A stretch of DNA of 64,000 nucleotides from Hydrogenophaga crassostreae (lineage in GTDB: Bacteria; Pseudomonadota; Gammaproteobacteria; Burkholderiales; Burkholderiaceae_C): the NCBI RefSeq assembly GCF_001761385.1, contig NZ_CP017476.1, forward strand, positions 3,399,501 to 3,463,500, written 5' to 3'. How positions within the stretch are numbered: the stretch's first letter is position 1; every line of letters begins with the position of its first letter. A program made the translations under genes and the position numbers. Positions 60,869 to 64,000 of the stretch are shown here, piece after piece. The notes below the pieces were generated by a model, which was not told the origin of the DNA, ran no database searches, and worked only from the letters and a program-made list of their open reading frames with translations.

Positions 60869-61821
60869 CAGTTGCCGCGCTGGACAGCAGCAGCCGCCCA
60901 ACGGCGGTGGTACTCCAGCGCCACGCGGTAGGTGTTGACCTGAACCTGAACGGTGGTCTCAAGGTCGGTCCCATAGCCTCCCGCCATGCAAAAGGCCAGC
61001 GGCAAGCGGCGCTGCCAGGCCCAGTCCATCACGCGCCGATCGCGTGCCTCCAGTCCATCAAAGCTCAGTTTGAGGCGCCCCAGCCTGTCACCTTCATGGG
61101 GGTCCGCGCCCGCCAGGTACAGCACCAGATCGGGTTCGAAACGGTGGGAGAGCTCGTCGAGCGCCACCTCCAGTGCTTCCAGATAGGCCGCATCGGTACA
61201 GCCATCGGGCAGCTCCACATCGAGGTCGCTGGGCTCTTTGCGGAAGGGGAAATTCCTGGCCCCATGCATGGACAGCGTGAACACGGTGTCGTCGCTGGCA
61301 AAAATGCGCGCCGTGCCGTTGCCCTGGTGCACATCCAGGTCCACGATGGCCACTCGCAATGGGCCACCAGCCATGCGGTGGTGGCGGGCGTGCTCGGCCT
61401 GCATCAGGCGCGCGCTCACGGCAATGTCGTTGAACACACAGAATCCACTTCCTTTGTCGGCATAGGCATGGTGGGTGCCTCCGGCAAGGTTGGCGGCTAT
61501 GCCTTCACCCGCCATGGCCGCCCTCGTGGCTTGCAAAGTCGCACCAACCGAGCGACGGGCCCGCTCAGCCATGCCAGGACTCCATGGAAAGCCGATTTCG
61601 CGCTGCGCAGCCGCACTCAGCCCGCCTTGGGCAATGGCCGCTATGTAGGTTGGGGTATGAACCAAGGCCAGCTCCCCGTCGGTTGCAGCCTCGGCCTGCC
61701 CCAGCCTGACACCAGGGCAATCGGTCTTCAGGCGCTCACGCAGGCGGCCATATTTGGCCATTGGAAAACGGTGTCCCGTGGGCAGCGGCAATACGAACGA
61801 GTCGGCATAAAAAGCGAGCAA
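60868..61821 (-). CDS. Histone deacetylase family protein (acetylpolyamine/AcuC-like)
   Basis: 317 residues. Zn-hydrolase motifs: GGTHHAYADKGSGFCVFNDI, VDLDVHQGNGTARIFASDD, YLAGADPHEGDRLGRLKLSF and the C-terminal AGGYGTDLE. The HH, D-x-H and D ligands are present. Substrate could be acetylated polyamines or proteins. Starts with TTG 61821. Heads the thioesterase-nitroreductase unit. Confidence 0.9.
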   Translation of the reverse strand: MLAFYADSFVLPLPTGHRFPMAKYGRLRERLKTDCPGVRLGQAEAATDGELALVHTPTYIAAIAQGGLSAAAQREIGFPWSPGMAERARRSVGATLQATRAAMAGEGIAANLAGGTHHAYADKGSGFCVFNDIAVSARLMQAEHARHHRMAGGPLRVAIVDLDVHQGNGTARIFASDDTVFTLSMHGARNFPFRKEPSDLDVELPDGCTDAAYLEALEVALDELSHRFEPDLVLYLAGADPHEGDRLGRLKLSFDGLEARDRRVMDWAWQRRLPLAFCMAGGYGTDLETTVQVQVNTYRVALEYHRRWAAAAVQRGN

Positions 61822-61962
61822 GGGAGGTCCAGAAAAAAAGACGCTTTGGCCCAGAAGTCAGACCGATACAGCGGTCTTCATTGTGACCAAATGCCTCGCA
61901 GGCCGCGCACTGACTCAAACCACGCCAAGTTGTTTCTTTTTGTTGCGGCACAACCAAAGCGC

Positions 61963-61990
61963 TTGCATCATTGCGGGTAATCCCTATAAT
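61963..61990 (+). promoter_or_regulatory. Sigma-70 promoter of the phasin gene
   Basis: TTGCAT, 16-base spacer, perfect TATAAT. The transcript would start about 115 bp before the phasin ATG. Confidence 0.75.
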
Positions 61991-61998
61991 AAAGATAT

Positions 61999-62014
61999 GT
62001 TGCAGTGCAGCAAA
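61999..62014 (+). promoter_or_regulatory. Possible PhaR operator
   Basis: TTGCAGTGCAGCAA is a TGCA-rich near-palindrome placed just downstream of the -10 box. PHB-responsive PhaR repressors bind TGC/GCA-rich sites before phaP; the assignment is by likeness only. Confidence 0.45.
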
Positions 62015-62104
62015 GCGAACGATAACAAAAGCGTCCAGACAGCGCCGAGTTCGGGAGCAGCTCTCAACTACCACCCCAATCCAGAAATTCAGGAGTAATT
62101 GAAT

Positions 62105-62647
62105 ATGTTGACCGCTGACCAAATCCTCGCCGCCCAAAAAGCCAACCTGCAAACCTTGTTCGGTTTGACCCAAAAAGCATTCGAAGGCGTGGAAAAGCTG
62201 GTTGAACTCAACGTGCAAGCCACCAAGGCCGCCATGAACGAGTCCGCCAGCAACACCCAAGCCGTCATGAGCGTCAAGGACGCCCAGGAACTGCTCGCAC
62301 TGCAAGCCAGCCTGATGCAACCTCTGGCCGAAAAGACCGTGGCTTACAGCCGCCACCTGTACGACATCGCTTCGGGTACCGGCGCTGAGTTCAGCAAAGC
62401 TGCTGAAGCCCAAGCCGCTGACGCACAGAAAAAATTCATGTCTGTTGTGGACAACGCTGCCAAAAACGCACCTGCCGGTTCCGAGTCCGCAGTGGCCGTG
62501 ATGAAAAACGCCGTTACCGCAGCCAACACCGCCATGGAGTCCGTGCAGAAAGCTGTCAAGCAAGCCACCGACATGGCCGAGACCAACTTCAACACCGTGA
62601 CCAGCCAGGCTGCCACCGCGACCAAGGCTGCTGCCAAGAAGCGTTGA
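62105..62647 (+). CDS. phaP: Phasin (PHB granule-associated protein)
   Basis: 180 residues, PHB-granule phasin family: MLTADQILAAQKANLQTLFG, KAFEGVEKLVELNVQATKAA, LASGT-like DIASGTGAEFSKAAEAQA and an Ala/Lys-rich tail. Amphipathic helices coat polyhydroxybutyrate granules. AGGAG is six to ten bases before the ATG. Strong promoter, as usual for phasins. Confidence 0.94.
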   Translation: MLTADQILAAQKANLQTLFGLTQKAFEGVEKLVELNVQATKAAMNESASNTQAVMSVKDAQELLALQASLMQPLAEKTVAYSRHLYDIASGTGAEFSKAAEAQAADAQKKFMSVVDNAAKNAPAGSESAVAVMKNAVTAANTAMESVQKAVKQATDMAETNFNTVTSQAATATKAAAKKR

Positions 62648-62734
62648 TTTGCCTTTGATTGGTGCCGTTGCTCCGGGCTTTGACTTTGGTCAATGCCCCC
62701 AGAATAAAACCACTGCACCATGGCGCTGCTCCTG

Positions 62735-62768
62735 AAAAGAGCGGCGCTGTCACCAGACCGCTTTTTTT
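62735..62768 (+). terminator. First terminator after phaP
   Basis: AGCGG/CCGCT stem (with a 13-base loop) followed by seven T. Confidence 0.6.
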
Positions 62769-62816
62769 GGTTGTCTCCTCGGGTCCTTTTCGAAATACCG
62801 ATTTCATCGGACCCCT

Positions 62817-62848
62817 TAAGCCCTCACTGCGAAGTGGGGGCTTTTTTT
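62817..62848 (+). terminator. Second terminator after phaP
   Basis: AAGCCCTCACT, GCGA loop, AGTGGGGGCTT, then TTTTT. Strong hairpin, clear T run. Confidence 0.9.
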
Positions 62849-62872
62849 GTGTGCGTGCGACCAACCGGCGCC

Positions 62873-63817
62873 CTACCTCAGCCGTGCCATTTCCGCCTTC
62901 AACCTGGGCAGCGCAGCCAACATGGCCGCGCGCCCTGCTTCGATACTGCGCTGGCGGGCCGAAAAATCGGCACTGCCCACGCCGCTGAGCGCAGGGCGCA
63001 CCGGAACCACGTCGGCGCCACTCATTGCCAAGCGGTTGATGCTCTGCCCCATGATGGCGGTTGTTTGCAACAAAACCTGCACCCAGCCCTGGGCGCTGTT
63101 GCCGGCTGGATCACTTGAAATGTCCACCGCCAGAACCACCTCGGCACCCATCGCTCTCGCTTGCGCCACAGGCACTGGTGCCACCAGCCCCCCATCCACA
63201 TAATCGTGACCGGCGATCGCCACCGGAATGAACAGGCCCGGCACCGCACTCGATGCCCTCACCGCTTGGGCTGCGTCTCCCCGGCGGAACACGACCCCTT
63301 CCCCACTGGCCAGATCGGTGGCCAGAATACCGAGTGGTATGGGCATGTTCTCGATCAGGCGACCCTTGACTTCGGTTCGCACGTAACGGGCCAGTGCCTC
63401 ACCTCGCAGCATGCCGCGACCCAGCAGGGGCATGGTCCAGTCGGTCAAAGTGGCTTCTTCCATCGCCATGGCGGTGCGCTCCAGCTCGGCGGCACCCATG
63501 CCACTGGCGTACAGCGCTGCGACCAGGCTGCCGGCTGAAGTGCCCACCACCAGATGGGGCCGGATGCCATGTTGTTCCAACACCTGGATCACCCCCACAT
63601 GTGCAAAGCCGCGAGCGGCGCCGCCGCCCAGAGCCAGCCCAAGACGGGGTAACCGACGAACAGGCTCAACCACTGCTGGTGACATTTCGGCGGGGATCGG
63701 GAGTGTGGTTGTCGCCGCCGGTGGTGAAGGGGCAAAGGCAGAACACCCGCTCAGAAACAACACCGCAAGCCAGCTTGCAGCGCTTTTGCCAGGGTTTTTA
63801 TTAAGAATAATTCGCAT
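62873..63817 (-). CDS. Patatin-like phospholipase lipoprotein
   Basis: 314 residues. Lipobox LFLSGCS near residue 25 marks a lipoprotein. Patatin core: LALGGGAARGFAHVGVIQVL (oxyanion loop), nucleophile serine in VVGTSAGSLVAALYAS, and the catalytic Asp in HDYVDGGLVAPVPV. RssA/YchK-like in length. Anchored in the envelope and probably acting on phospholipids or acyl chains. Confidence 0.91.
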   Translation of the reverse strand: MRIILNKNPGKSAASWLAVLFLSGCSAFAPSPPAATTTLPIPAEMSPAVVEPVRRLPRLGLALGGGAARGFAHVGVIQVLEQHGIRPHLVVGTSAGSLVAALYASGMGAAELERTAMAMEEATLTDWTMPLLGRGMLRGEALARYVRTEVKGRLIENMPIPLGILATDLASGEGVVFRRGDAAQAVRASSAVPGLFIPVAIAGHDYVDGGLVAPVPVAQARAMGAEVVLAVDISSDPAGNSAQGWVQVLLQTTAIMGQSINRLAMSGADVVPVRPALSGVGSADFSARQRSIEAGRAAMLAALPRLKAEMARLR

Positions 63818-63830
63818 TCGTGTTAGTATT
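63802..63830. promoter_or_regulatory. Candidate Fur box upstream of the iron binding protein
   Basis: On the minus strand GCGAATTATTCTTA, near the Fur consensus of betaproteobacteria. It sits between the patatin gene start and the ATG at 63895, so either gene might be iron-controlled. Confidence 0.6.
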
Positions 63831-63894
63831 CAACTTCGTCTACAGACCGCCCGAAAAGGGCAAAAACCCGGCCATTGTCAGTGCCAGCTTCAAC

Positions 63895-64000
63895 ATGATG
63901 AAACTCACCAAACAAGTCCCCATGATCCTGGCAGCCTTTGGCGCTGTCATCGCACACGTGCCTGCGCAGGCACAAGACAAAGTGCTCAACATCTACTCGG
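63895..64000 (+). CDS. Iron(III) ABC transporter substrate-binding protein, N-terminus
   Basis: Only the first 35 residues are inside the window: a signal peptide (MILAAFGAVIAHVPAQAQ) followed by DKVLNIYS, the usual mature start of FutA/FbpA-type periplasmic ferric-iron binding proteins (LNIYSAR...). ATG 63895 and ATG 63898 are both possible starts. A Fur-like box lies about 70 bp upstream, in agreement. Confidence 0.75.
   Translation, partial: MMKLTKQVPMILAAFGAVIAHVPAQAQDKVLNIYS

Overview
The window reads as chromosomal DNA of a high-GC betaproteobacterium of the order Burkholderiales, most likely family Comamonadaceae (a Hydrogenophaga-like genus is my best guess). The reasons are the rpsF-priB-rpsR-rplI-dnaB order, the DUF3579-argD-argF group, kynBUA, DUF4148 proteins, a phasin, and a G/C-rich dispersed hairpin repeat with a CCCCC-GAGGGGG core scattered between genes. 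It is mostly core genome; I see no integrase, insertion sequence, CRISPR array, tRNA or rRNA.

Layout. 1-6654: end of an MFS transporter, dodecin, DUF3579, argD, argF, an alpha/beta hydrolase with a LuxR-type tail, a methyltransferase and a YkgJ-like cysteine cluster protein. 6.8-12 kb: a hybrid histidine kinase with a LOV-like PAS domain, then the kynBUA tryptophan-degradation operon, in which kynU carries an in-frame copy of the dispersed repeat. 12-17.2 kb: a secreted PEBP-YHYH fusion with two further exported proteins and a two-component system. 17.7-20.8 kb: the ribosomal protein/primosome/dnaB operon.

21-41 kb is a carbon-uptake and signalling block. It holds two DUF4212-type sodium:solute symporter pairs, the yjcH-actP acetate symporter pair, a CbrA-like kinase built on a symporter domain with a small CbrX-like membrane protein, a REC-only regulator, a pseudokinase fused to an intact DEDDh exonuclease, a CBS/DUF294 nucleotidyltransferase-like protein, and PEP synthase with its regulator. 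Together these suggest sensing, import and gluconeogenic use of short organic acids.

41-51 kb: ahpF/ahpC with OxyR-like half sites, then a Fur-box-preceded iron operon (TonB-dependent receptor, PiuC-like hydroxylase, FMN alpha-hydroxy-acid dehydrogenase, a 32-residue membrane peptide, TonB, ExbB, ExbD, HemP). The hydroxy-acid dehydrogenase gene begins with about 8 tandem 84-bp copies of the repeat, read in frame. 51-64 kb: a tandem duplication of DUF4148 genes beside a LysR regulator, an ECF sigma factor with a membrane-anchored ankyrin protein, two paralogous exported proteins, a hydroxyacid dehydrogenase, FKBP, an overlapping deacetylase-thioesterase-nitroreductase operon, phasin, a patatin lipoprotein, and the start of an iron ABC transporter binding protein behind a second Fur-like box.

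All assignments come from reading the sequence and remembered family features. No database search was run.
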